Position numbers and translations under genes: made by a program
Notes under the pieces: generated by a model
The model's database searches: none
What the model was told of the DNA's origin: nothing
The model's input: the letters and a program-made list of their open reading frames with translations, nothing else
Source of the DNA: an uncultured Gammaproteobacteria bacterium
GTDB lineage: Bacteria > Pseudomonadota > Gammaproteobacteria > GCA-001735895
Assembly (NCBI GenBank): GCA_937894085.1
Contig: CALCSG010000255.1
Coordinates: forward strand, 1-35,940
Length of the DNA stretch: 35,940 bases
Direction: 5' to 3'
Shown here: positions 7,973-15,779 of the stretch, piece after piece
Layout: every line of letters begins with the position of its first letter
Position numbering within the stretch: position 1 is the first letter of the stretch

Positions 7973-8240
7973 GGGGGGCTAACTCGGCATCAGACAAAAG
8001 CTGATGCCATAACCGGGGTTCCTGCTGCAGGAAGTCCCAGCCCTTCTTTAGCCGGTACTGTTCACTTAAGCTTTTCCTGAATCGATCAAGGCGATTCGAT
8101 TTTACCTCTTCAATATACTGGGAGAAGCCCTGTTGAAAATTAACCCGGGACAGCCAGACATTGATTGCCAGAATAAGCACTATCACCAGCAGGATGGTGA
8201 AAAACAGCTTGTGCCAAATCTTGATCTGTATATTTAACAT
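7953..8240 (-). pseudogene. BaeS-like sensor kinase, N-terminal part
   Basis: 95 codons from ATG 8240 include a membrane helix (LFFTILLVIVLILAINVWL, about residues 12-30) and the start of the periplasmic domain (FSQYIEEVKSNRLDRFRKSL ... GWDFLQQEPRLWHQLL, as in BaeS-type kinases). It then enters the C8 tract and stops at a TGA 18 bases later. The rest of the kinase continues in another frame. It starts 20 bases after the stop of the small helical paralogue gene, within the same operon. Confidence 0.8.
7971..7978 (+). repeat. G8 homopolymer at the kinase frame break
   Basis: Eight consecutive G on the plus strand (C8 in the coding strand). A tract of seven would restore one uninterrupted BaeS-like kinase of about 565 residues. 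Confidence 0.9.
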
Positions 8241-8260
8241 ATCGTGAACTATACATAATC

Positions 8261-8731
8261 CTATACAGAAGCGCTGAACATACTCTCTTCAGAACCCAGT
8301 AAGTTTCGAACAGATTCCATCAATGTACTACGCTCCTGGTCAGTAGTATCCTCTGCGTAGTATTGATCGAGTAAGGTATAGAGATCCTGTATTAGTTCTT
8401 CGCTCAGGTTGAATCCACTACTATTTCCCTGTCCACCCGGCGGCATCCCCTGACCCGGTGGAGGTCCCTGGACACCGGCCATCTCTCCAACAGTCCTGGC
8501 ATCATAACCTGCTGCTTCCATCGTTTCTGCCAGTTCTCTTCCTGCCTGAATTCCGGCATCCGCAAAGGTTGAAACAATAGAAAGTGCATCTTCACTGGTC
8601 AGGTTTCTTGCATCAAACTCACTCAATGTATCACTGATCAACTGTTTCTGGTCACTGGTTAAAGAGGCTCCCGCGAGTCCGTATGAAGGTTGCTGTATAG
8701 ATATTGCTGAAGCTGAGATTGTATTATTCAT
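8261..8731 (-). CDS. Small helical protein with Pro-Gly linker, paralogue 1
   Basis: 156 aa from ATG 8731, chosen because AGGAG lies eight bases upstream. There is no signal peptide. An N-terminal helical domain (SLTSDQKQLISDTLSEFDAR-NLTSEDALSIVSTFADAGI ... ETMEAAGYDARTVGEMAG) is followed by a Pro-Gly linker (QGPPPGQGMPPGGQGNSSG). A C-terminal helical segment (EELIQDLYTLLDQYYAEDTT ... RNLLGSEESMFSASV) ends the protein. I recall similar proteins of unknown function in gammaproteobacteria. It is a close duplicate of the next gene upstream and sits between that gene and the kinase gene, suggesting a role in the same signalling or surface system. Confidence 0.75.
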   Translation of the reverse strand: MNNTISASAISIQQPSYGLAGASLTSDQKQLISDTLSEFDARNLTSEDALSIVSTFADAGIQAGRELAETMEAAGYDARTVGEMAGVQGPPPGQGMPPGGQGNSSGFNLSEELIQDLYTLLDQYYAEDTTDQERSTLMESVRNLLGSEESMFSASV

Positions 8732-8841
8732 GAATTCATCTCCTGTTTTGTATTTAACAATCAATACATAAATTTTAGATATACAATGTGCAGAAAATAT
8801 GGAGTTTTATTAGTTCTGAGGAGATTGGAATATTGAACGTG

Positions 8842-9357
8842 TCACGAGCTATACATAATTCTATACAGGTACGCTGAACATACTATCTTCAGTACCCATA
8901 TGCTGAGCATGCTGTCTTCAGGCCCCAGTAAGTCCTGAAAAGATTTCATCAAAGTTCTGTGCTGATCGTCAGTAGTATCCTCTGCGTAGTATTGATCGAG
9001 TAAGGTATAGAGATCTTGAATCAGTTCTTCGCTCAGATTGAATCCATTCCCATTTGCCTGGCCGCCCACCATCTCCTGACCAGTAGGTGACTCTTGAATA
9101 CCGGCCATCCCTCCAACAAGCCTGGCATCAAAACCAGCTGTTTCCATCAGTTCAGCCAATTCTCTTCCGGGTAGAATACCGGTGTCTGCAAAGGTTGAGA
9201 CAATAGAAAATATATCTTTCCTGGTAAGGTTGTTTGCATCATATTCACTCAATGTATCACTGATCAACTGTTTCTGGTTACGGGTTAGAGAAGCTCTCGC
9301 GAGCCCGTACGGAGGTTGCTGTATAGCCATTGCTGAAGCTGAAATTGAATTATTCAT
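8842..9357 (-). CDS. Small helical protein, paralogue 2, with altered C-terminus
   Basis: 171 aa. It aligns with its downstream neighbour over almost the whole length (MNNSISASAMAIQQPPYGLA..., EELIQDLYTLLDQYYAEDTT identical). The Pro-Gly linker is shorter and less proline-rich (QESPTGQEMVGGQANGNG). After GPEDSMLS a 29-bp tandem duplication shifts the frame. The usual short tail (SMFS-x-x-V then stop) is therefore read out of frame and replaced by a cysteine- and tyrosine-containing tail (WVLKIVCSAYLYRIMYSS). Downstream non-coding sequence is also shared with the other copy, so the duplication unit was larger than the gene. It lies 24 bases after the CotH gene. Confidence 0.75.
   Translation of the reverse strand: MNNSISASAMAIQQPPYGLARASLTRNQKQLISDTLSEYDANNLTRKDIFSIVSTFADTGILPGRELAELMETAGFDARLVGGMAGIQESPTGQEMVGGQANGNGFNLSEELIQDLYTLLDQYYAEDTTDDQHRTLMKSFQDLLGPEDSMLSIWVLKIVCSAYLYRIMYSS
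8871..8928. repeat. 29-bp imperfect tandem duplication at a gene's 3' end
   Basis: 8871-8899 and 8900-8928 repeat the same segment (ACGCTGAACATACTATCTTC versus ATGCTGAGCATGCTGTCTTC at their starts). Because 29 is not a multiple of three, the second unit is read in another frame. Confidence 0.75.
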
Positions 9358-9381
9358 GGATTAGTTCTGTTTGCTATTTAC

Positions 9382-10821
9382 TTATTGGTTATTCAAGTAG
9401 GTACTAACCGCCGTCGCTCGGCTCGTCGCATGTGATTTCAACGTATTCACAGCATTGTAAAAATCACTGTCATTTTCCAGGAAAGAATAGCCGGATAATT
9501 CAGCGGTTGCATAAGGGGCAATCAATGTCGAATAATAATCATAGGTCGCCTGTATGCTGCTGGATTCAAATGCATTAGAAATTACCTCAGACAGGTAAAT
9601 ATTGTATTGAGCCCTGTACACATCATCCGCATAGATCTTCGCTATCAATGGCCACTGCGACGAAGTCAGGTCAGAGAAGTTCAACGCTAGAGAACCTCCT
9701 AACTTGCCGTCCTGCAGGGCTTCATTATTGTCCCAGGGGATCCATGTCAACTTACCGTTGTCAGGGTTGTTGTAGAGATAATAATTGTGGGGCATACGGC
9801 CATAGGTATCCCAGTTCTGGATAATGCCATTGACAGCCAGGTACTTCAGGAAACCATCAACATCAAAGACGTCTTCGAGGTTTGCTCTCCAGATCGCGGG
9901 GTCTGTAATCCGAGTGCTGTCATGCAAGGCATCAAAAAGAGCGATAATGTCAGACCAGTCTTCATCGACTTCGTTTGTCTTTTTCGTAAAGTCCGCGCTA
10001 TCGAATGTGCCTTCGACAAAGTTTGCACTACCATCTTCTGGTTTGTACAAATTCCCATTGTCGCTGGAGAACTGGGTATCTATAACCGTGTTGTCTACCT
10101 CCTCCACCAGGGTGTACAGGCCGAAATACTCGGGGCCATTGCCATGATCAACATATAATGTGTAAAACGCGGTATGAGAAATTGCGATTCCAGCATTTTT
10201 AAATACGTCAGCCGAGACTTTTTCACGCATAAAGGATTCGTCATCATAATTGTTTTTAAGACTGAATTTTTTGAACCCGTAAAAACGCTGGTTATCGATT
10301 TGCGGGTAGTCATCTTCGTATTCATCAAAGTCCATCTTGAAAGCCAGTTTGAGGATTCCCGCCTGCCAGCTGCTTTGCAGTGAGGAGTTTCCTTTGAATC
10401 TTATGCCTACGCGATACCATCGCGTACCATTATAAAAGACTTCTGCTGGTACAAAAACAGGATCCTCATCCGTATCGATCAGAGCCGGACTACCCGAAGG
10501 TTGTCCGAATTCACCGTAGGTAGCTGACATATCATCCAGCATACTTTGCCAGCGTTCTGCAGTAATCACAAAGTCGAAGCGCTTAACCTGAGTATCGTCA
10601 AAAACTTCATCAAAATTCGGATCTGCACTTTTACTATGGGTTTCTTCACTCCAGTCGGTGGCTTCGAAATCGGTATCAGTCACTTCACTCGTTGTAGCAG
10701 TAGTTTCTGTAGTACTGTTGCCGCACCCGGAGACAAGTAATATTGAGCCCAAAACCAGCATTAGCAAAAGCTCTGGGAGTACTTTAGTTGCACCCCTGGT
10801 GGGTAATAAGTTGAACATCAA
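9382..10821 (-). CDS. CotH-kinase-family lipoprotein
   Basis: 479 aa. The N-terminus is a lipoprotein signal peptide with the lipobox LVSGC (cysteine 33), followed by a Thr/Glu/Asp-rich linker. The CotH domain covers about residues 75-470. Visible motifs are a conserved Arg/Lys-containing strand (VGIRFKGNSS), YFGLYTLVEEVD, GNLYKPED, the helical segment VDGFLKYLAVNGIIQNWDTY and the metal-site stretch LYNNPDNGKLTWIPWDNNEAL. CotH proteins are atypical protein kinases, known from Bacillus spore coat where CotH phosphorylates CotB and CotG. In a gram-negative envelope it could phosphorylate periplasmic or surface proteins. It is first of the seven-gene run, which supports an envelope-related role. 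The family call is firm, the target unknown. Confidence 0.88.
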   Translation of the reverse strand: MMFNLLPTRGATKVLPELLLMLVLGSILLVSGCGNSTTETTATTSEVTDTDFEATDWSEETHSKSADPNFDEVFDDTQVKRFDFVITAERWQSMLDDMSATYGEFGQPSGSPALIDTDEDPVFVPAEVFYNGTRWYRVGIRFKGNSSLQSSWQAGILKLAFKMDFDEYEDDYPQIDNQRFYGFKKFSLKNNYDDESFMREKVSADVFKNAGIAISHTAFYTLYVDHGNGPEYFGLYTLVEEVDNTVIDTQFSSDNGNLYKPEDGSANFVEGTFDSADFTKKTNEVDEDWSDIIALFDALHDSTRITDPAIWRANLEDVFDVDGFLKYLAVNGIIQNWDTYGRMPHNYYLYNNPDNGKLTWIPWDNNEALQDGKLGGSLALNFSDLTSSQWPLIAKIYADDVYRAQYNIYLSEVISNAFESSSIQATYDYYSTLIAPYATAELSGYSFLENDSDFYNAVNTLKSHATSRATAVSTYLNNQ

Positions 10822-11229
10822 AAAATCCTCCTGTAATTAAAGGCCCTTCACCACGAGATGAGATGGAGATGAATGATCAAATCAATATGCAGGTGAAATG
10901 TGTTGGAAATGAGGAAAAATTTTGCAGATAAAAAGGAATTTAAGGTCTACGTGATTAACCAGGGGCAGGTAGTACGCGTCAAATTGTCCGCTCCATGAAC
11001 ATTGGAGTCGTTCAGACTGGAAAGTGTTAAATTGCACCTAAAAACACCCCTCCATTTGCACCGAGGTTTGCCCCGTTACATGTCGATAAAAACGTATTTA
11101 GACTGGAGCTAAATTTAAAGTAGATGGGTCAAAGTAAATGTAAATAAGGCCCGAAACTGGATCAAAATTCGATGCAATTCAACACCCTTTAATTCCTTAG
11201 TTTGGATTCGGCGCTGCAGAGTCTTTAGT
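10822..11229. other. Intergenic stretch without recognised gene
   Basis: About 400 bases between the cotH-like gene start and the diguanylate cyclase stop, both on the minus strand. It should contain the promoter of the cotH operon near 10830-10950. I see no clear sigma-70 pair, hairpin or ORF with codon structure. Confidence 0.5.
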
Positions 11230-12954
11230 CTATGCTTGCTTGCGCAGATACATATCTTCGTCTGACCGTTTTAGTAGAGTTTCCAGGTCGAGACCATCTT
11301 CAGGACAGAGCGCTATTCCGATTGAAGCGCTGACGGTAAATGTGGCGCCATCTACCGCAATGTTGACTAACGATTGTAATGGTGTTGCAAGAACGCGCTC
11401 AAGCTCTTCGCGCAATGCTATTGCATCGTTGCGGTTTTCCACCTCTCCCAGAAAAACAATAAATTCATCACCGCCATACCGTGCAGCCAGGTCGCTTTCT
11501 CGCAGATTTTTCGTCAGCCGCTGCCCAATTTCCTTCAATACCCGGTCACCCGCATCGTGCCCAAATCGATCATTGATTTGTTTGAACTCATTGAGGTCCA
11601 CAAACAGCACTGCAAAGGGATGACTGTCTCCGCGTCGGCGCTGCCGAATTATGCGATCTTCTATGCGCCGAACAACCGCCTCACGATTGGGGATTCCGGT
11701 CAGTCGGTCGGTGAGCAGGTGTTTCTGCATGGTGGCAAAGGACTTGGCCAGCTCACCGATCTCGTCGTTTCGGTCTACCGGAATCTTTGCATCGAGGACG
11801 CCCTCACCAATTTCCCTGGCAGCAGTCGACAACTGGCGGAGACGTTTTGAGATTACGTTGAGCGTTACAAATCCAATTAGAGCGATAAAAAGGCAGGCAA
11901 TGATAGCCATGATTACTGTCTGGCGCACATTTTCAGTGACTTTTTGCATGAAGTCGTTTCTGGGGACTGCTACTGCCACAATCCAGTCCAGTCCTGCTGC
12001 ATCGCGTAGACGCGCATAGCCAGCCTGAATGACATCACCATTCGGCCCGGTGAATGAACTGGTGCGGGTGCCCGTTGGCGCGTCCCCATGCTCCGTCAGC
12101 TCTTTCACTACTGTATAAGTCGTCGCGATCCACGGGTCGCCGCTGACCATGGCATTCAACCGACTGTTGTCTTCGCCCCCATCATTGTGCAAATGTGGCC
12201 CACGGGAAGTTGCTACCAGATTGCCATCCGGCTCCACGATGAACGCAAAACCATTTGGGCTCAGCTTGAGATCCTTGAGGAACTGGTTCAGTAGTTGCAT
12301 GGACAGGTCTGTAGCTACTACACCTTCAAACTCCCCTGCGGCATTGTTGACGCGCCGGGCTCGTGTGCTAACCAGTTGCAAGGTCTTAAAATCAATGTAA
12401 ATCGATGTCCAGGTCTGTTTCGTGGTTTCATGGCCCGCTTTGTACCAGGGGCGCTTTCGCGGCTCGAAAATACGCATCTCTTGCTCCGGGATTCCCAATT
12501 CACCATGGATGCGGGAGTAATGATAGATTGAGCGCGGTGATACTCCATCGGTGCGCAGGCGTAGCTCAGCCTCTGTCTCGGAAAACCGCCAAAGTCCAAT
12601 GAAGTGTCCATCGCGGTTGCCGTAGTAAGCGTAGTTATTTGGATTGCGATGTATTGAAGTCGCCAGCCATAACCTTGTTCGCAGTGCGTCCAGATCATCC
12701 TTAATCGACGATGGTGGAGGAATGTCTGTTGGGAAAGCTGTTTCTAGAACCGCTTCGGATCCCGAAATGTGTTTGTCCACTGCCTGTGAAATGCGGTTGA
12801 CGGTCTCTCTAAGCACATGATCCGACAGCGTATCGACTGCATCCCGACCAGCATTGTAAGACAACATGCCAATAATAGTCGCAGCGAGCACAACTAATAC
12901 TACGTAAGGTATGATGAGCATCTGTCGCAACGAAGCGTGTGAGTAAAAATTCAT
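11230..12954 (-). CDS. Membrane diguanylate cyclase, dCache-HAMP-GGDEF
   Basis: 574 aa. A membrane helix lies at residues 12-33. A periplasmic dCache sensor domain covers about 40-340 (PRKRPWYKAG ... YIDFKTLQLVSTRARRV, the usual Cache signature). A second helix is at 347-368, HAMP to about 412, then a GGDEF domain. The active site is intact (YGGDEF, residues 493-498), and an RxxD inhibitory site (R485-E-S-D488) precedes it by the normal five residues. It should therefore make c-di-GMP with product feedback inhibition in response to a periplasmic small molecule. It appears to be monocistronic. Confidence 0.92.
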   Translation of the reverse strand: MNFYSHASLRQMLIIPYVVLVVLAATIIGMLSYNAGRDAVDTLSDHVLRETVNRISQAVDKHISGSEAVLETAFPTDIPPPSSIKDDLDALRTRLWLATSIHRNPNNYAYYGNRDGHFIGLWRFSETEAELRLRTDGVSPRSIYHYSRIHGELGIPEQEMRIFEPRKRPWYKAGHETTKQTWTSIYIDFKTLQLVSTRARRVNNAAGEFEGVVATDLSMQLLNQFLKDLKLSPNGFAFIVEPDGNLVATSRGPHLHNDGGEDNSRLNAMVSGDPWIATTYTVVKELTEHGDAPTGTRTSSFTGPNGDVIQAGYARLRDAAGLDWIVAVAVPRNDFMQKVTENVRQTVIMAIIACLFIALIGFVTLNVISKRLRQLSTAAREIGEGVLDAKIPVDRNDEIGELAKSFATMQKHLLTDRLTGIPNREAVVRRIEDRIIRQRRRGDSHPFAVLFVDLNEFKQINDRFGHDAGDRVLKEIGQRLTKNLRESDLAARYGGDEFIVFLGEVENRNDAIALREELERVLATPLQSLVNIAVDGATFTVSASIGIALCPEDGLDLETLLKRSDEDMYLRKQA

Positions 12955-12994
12955 TATTACCTCAACATACGTCTTATGGGGAAAATACCTGGCA

Positions 12995-13013
12995 CAATTC
13001 TAGAATAGAATTG
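12995..13013. promoter_or_regulatory. Palindrome upstream of the diguanylate cyclase gene
   Basis: CAATTCTA-GAA-TAGAATTG is a perfect 8-bp inverted repeat centred about 50 bases before the ATG at 12954. It could be an operator, but no regulator is identified. Confidence 0.35.
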
Positions 13014-13592
13014 CAGGGAAAAGAATAAAATAATGGAGGTTGTGCACTTCTTCTTTCCCGAAGTTGTCTACTACGTCATATTCCAGGCTTTTATCAGGGC
13101 TTCCTGCAGTTTATAGCGACAAACCACCAGTACTGAAAAGAACCCGGAACCACGAAAACCATTATCGATGAGTTATTCGTGTTCCTGGCCACTCTGTTTC
13201 GGCATCGACGTTCATCATATTGAAGCATCAATACAACGTCAACTAACTGACCACAGTGTCCACCAGAAGAGCGTGTGCACCGGTCTTTGATGCGGCACTG
13301 ATGTTCAGACTCGATTGATTTCACAACTTTCTCTGAATGGCCACAATGCCCATAATTCTCTATTCAAGAAGCTGACTCTGTAAACTATAATTGGCACTTT
13401 GTGTGCGTTCAATGCGGATTACTGGAACGACTGGTATCACCACAAACTTGCAGCTCCCTATAGCCAGTCAGGAATGGCAGGAACGGGTCCAGTCTGTGCG
13501 AAAAATCCATAAAACATAAAATTTATTGCCACTTTAGGAGTATATAAACAGTAAATTTAGAGTCTATTAACCACTTCATGCCCGATAATCAT
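13014..13592. other. Decayed region, no intact gene
   Basis: No ORF here has convincing codon structure or a ribosome site. On the minus strand near 13250-13370 a frame reads GHCGHSEKVVKSIESEHQCR, which faintly recalls the N-terminal zinc ribbon of IS1-type transposases. Together with the neighbouring broken ORF this interval looks like old mobile or horizontally acquired debris. Confidence 0.35.
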
Positions 13593-13928
13593 TTAAATGC
13601 AGACAGTGTTTTCCATCATGTCTTTTTCGAAAATAGTTTTCACACAGGCTGGGTCGTTAGCTGCCAATTCAAGTTCTATATTTGGCAACTTACTAACAAT
13701 GATTTTTCACGCCCAACTGATTTTTCCAGGTCCAATTGCATTTTCAGGGTTCAATATAATTTGTTTTTCTTCTTGCGCTTCGTGTCTCGACAATAGCTCC
13801 TGCATTGTTCTACCTACGCCCGTCTCTGGGCTAGTACCTCCAGCTTCCATGCGGTCGTACCTACTGGCGTCCTGCCCTGGTTCGTGGTGAGTTTTTTTAA
13901 ACTCGGTGACATTGTCACCGACATTTCT
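13593..13928 (-). pseudogene. Unrecognised reading frame interrupted by one TGA
   Basis: A 112-codon minus-strand frame is open except for a single TGA at 13709-13707. Both halves look protein-like: before the stop EPGQDASRYDRMEAGGTSPE and LLSRHEAQEEKQIILNPENA, after it VSKLPNIELELAANDPACVK and FEKDMMENTVC. There is no good start codon; the first ATG is at 13850. It is most likely the 3' remainder of a decayed gene of unknown family. A selenocysteine reading is possible in principle, but I see no SECIS-like hairpin. Confidence 0.35.
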
Positions 13929-13974
13929 TTATGTAAGGAATAGACTCGGCACTATCTTAACTGGAGTCTTAATT

Positions 13975-14196
13975 ATGAAACAGAATGTTGGAACTATTGA
14001 GCGTGCTATTCGTGCGATTGTTGGAATTGTGGCGTTAGTTGCTGCTTTTACTACGCTGAATGTAATGGCTGGCGCAACACTTGGTATTGTAGCTGTTGTG
14101 GTTGGCGTAGTGATGCTGGGAACTGCGGCAATCGGCTGGTGTCCTCCTTATGCAATTTTTGGAATCAGCACCTGTAAAGTTAAATCTGCTGAATAA
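13975..14196 (+). CDS. DUF2892 (YgaP-type) inner membrane protein
   Basis: 73 aa from ATG 13975, chosen because GGAG lies upstream and it begins with the family signature MKQNVGTIERAIRAIVGI. Two hydrophobic helices follow (about residues 14-34 and 35-56) and a conserved C-terminal GWCPPYAIFGISTCK. The family is the membrane part of rhodanese YgaP and often occurs in sulfur-metabolising bacteria. Here it stands alone. Role unproven. Confidence 0.85.
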   Translation: MKQNVGTIERAIRAIVGIVALVAAFTTLNVMAGATLGIVAVVVGVVMLGTAAIGWCPPYAIFGISTCKVKSAE

Positions 14197-14203
14197 TCTC
14201 ATC

Positions 14204-14229
14204 TGGCAGTAGCAATTCTGCTACTGCCA
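14204..14229 (+). terminator. Hairpin after the DUF2892 gene
   Basis: TGGCAGTAGCA and TGCTACTGCCA form a perfect 11-bp stem with a 4-base loop, eight bases after the stop. No U-tract follows, so it may act as a 3' stabiliser rather than a strong terminator. Confidence 0.5.
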
Positions 14230-14307
14230 AATATTACCCTGCTAATAACAACGTTTTAATATGGCTTGAAATTCGCTAAGCTGCGTTCTTTTTTATAATC
14301 GTCGCTT

Positions 14308-14967
14308 ATGAAACAAACCATAGACTGGCGCAGTCACTGGACCCGTAAAACACCGGGTTTTCACGAAGGCCAGGTAAATGCTTATCTTGAAAAGTTCCTA
14401 CCCTTGTTTGATCTTGCTCCTGGCGACACAATATTCATGCCGCTATGTGGCAAAGCCGTTGATATTCTCTGGTTGTCTCAACAGGGCTACCGGGTTATTG
14501 GTGTAGAGCTATCGGAAGTAGCTGTTTTATCTTTCTTTGAAGAATCAAGTATCGAATTTGTTAAAGTTCAACAGGAAAATTTTAGCGTTTACAAAGCTAA
14601 AAATATTACTCTGTATCAGGGTGATTTCATGCATATTCAGGCGCAACATCTGGCAGATTGTAAACTGGTATATGATCGTGCATCGATAGTCGCAATTGAG
14701 CCTTTTAACCGGCAATCCTATAAGCATAAAATGCTACAGATTATTCCTGCCGCTATACCGATGTTGATGGTTACCCTCGAATATGACCAGGATATTATGC
14801 AGGGGCCGCCATTTTCCGTGCCTGCCAGTGAAATTTCTGCCCTGTATCACCCGCAATATTCTGCACATTTTTTGCAAAGTAATGAGCAAAGTACAGAAGG
14901 TTCGCGCTGGCGTGAGCGAGGTTTACAATCGTTAATCGAATCAGCTCTCAGGTTAAATGCAAAATGA
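14308..14967 (+). CDS. tpm: Thiopurine S-methyltransferase
   Basis: 219 aa, the usual length for bacterial TPMT. The N-terminal W-x-x-HWTRKTPGFHEGQVN block is diagnostic. The SAM-binding region follows (FMPLCGKAVDILWLSQQGYRVIGVELSEVAV). The family S-methylates thiopurines and, in bacteria, confers tellurite or selenite tolerance by forming volatile methyl compounds. Its stop overlaps the start of the next gene by four bases (ATGA), so the three genes from here form one operon. Confidence 0.92.
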   Translation: MKQTIDWRSHWTRKTPGFHEGQVNAYLEKFLPLFDLAPGDTIFMPLCGKAVDILWLSQQGYRVIGVELSEVAVLSFFEESSIEFVKVQQENFSVYKAKNITLYQGDFMHIQAQHLADCKLVYDRASIVAIEPFNRQSYKHKMLQIIPAAIPMLMVTLEYDQDIMQGPPFSVPASEISALYHPQYSAHFLQSNEQSTEGSRWRERGLQSLIESALRLNAK

Positions 14968-15779
14968 AATTAGAAGGCGCGTTACACAAAATGCAGGTAA
15001 GCCTGCAAAGCCCGGTTCAGTATCAACTTAATTTGGGTGGTTCCAGTGTTAATCTGCATGAGCATCTGGGGAAACCCATGCGTATTACTTCGTTGCAGTC
15101 TATTCATTGTATACACTGCGGAAGGCTTACTAAAAAAAGTTTTAGCCAGGGGTTCTGTTATCCCTGTTTTCGTTCGCTGGCACAATGCGATATCTGTATA
15201 GTCTCTCCGGAAAAGTGTCACTACGATCAGGGAACCTGTCGTGAACCGACCTGGGGTGAAGAACATTGCCTGCAGGATCACTATATTTACCTGTCGAACA
15301 CTTCTGGTGTCAAGGTAGGTATTACACGTCATACGCAATTACCGACGCGCTGGATTGATCAGGGAGCTGTTCAGGCATTGGCCGTGATAAAAGTGACTAA
15401 ACGATATTATTCGGGACTCATCGAAACAGCTTTTAAAGAATATCTAAATGATAAAACTAACTGGCGTAGTATGCTGAAAAATGATTACAGTGAAGTCAAC
15501 CTGTTAGAAGTCTTTCAGACTGTATGGCCACAGGTTGAAGCGCAACTGGATAATGAGCTATTAAACGATTTAAGCGTTATTGCAGAGTCCGAACAGCAGA
15601 TTGATATCAGCTACCCTGCTTTACGTTACCCTGAAAAAATAAATAGTTTTAATCTGGATAAAAACCCTGTCATTGAAGATACACTGATTGCCATTAAAGG
15701 TCAGTACCTGATATTTGAGCAGGGAGTGATTAATATTCGTAAATATGCTGGTTATGAGGTTACTCTGGAAATTCTATGA
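14964..15779 (+). CDS. DUF2797 protein with zinc-binding cysteines
   Basis: 271 aa. The DUF2797 pattern is clear. The MRITSLQSIHCIHCGRLTKKS region is followed by FCYPCFRSLAQCDIC and CHYDQGTC, probably binding zinc. YIYLSNTSGVKVGITR comes next and resembles a GIY-YIG-like fold. Start and stop overlap both neighbours by four bases (ATGA), implying translational coupling with tpm and the DUF971-MoaD gene. Function unknown. Confidence 0.85.
   Translation: MKLEGALHKMQVSLQSPVQYQLNLGGSSVNLHEHLGKPMRITSLQSIHCIHCGRLTKKSFSQGFCYPCFRSLAQCDICIVSPEKCHYDQGTCREPTWGEEHCLQDHYIYLSNTSGVKVGITRHTQLPTRWIDQGAVQALAVIKVTKRYYSGLIETAFKEYLNDKTNWRSMLKNDYSEVNLLEVFQTVWPQVEAQLDNELLNDLSVIAESEQQIDISYPALRYPEKINSFNLDKNPVIEDTLIAIKGQYLIFEQGVINIRKYAGYEVTLEIL

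Noticed and set aside
7703-8080. Long plus-strand frames across the kinase repeat region
   Set aside because: They are antisense to the proline-rich tandem repeat; the minus strand has the HAMP and kinase domains and coherent codons.
12318-12698. 126-codon minus-strand frame inside the diguanylate cyclase gene
   Set aside because: It is a shadow of the dCache-coding frame, which has clear domain motifs.
13707-13709. Selenocysteine codon
   Set aside because: No SECIS-like hairpin is apparent directly after the TGA, the surroundings are decayed and no homologue is recognised; kept only as a pseudogene with a nonsense codon.
13597-13890. 97-codon plus-strand frame
   Set aside because: Its Ser/Cys-rich composition looks like the antisense of the interrupted minus-strand frame; it has no ribosome site.
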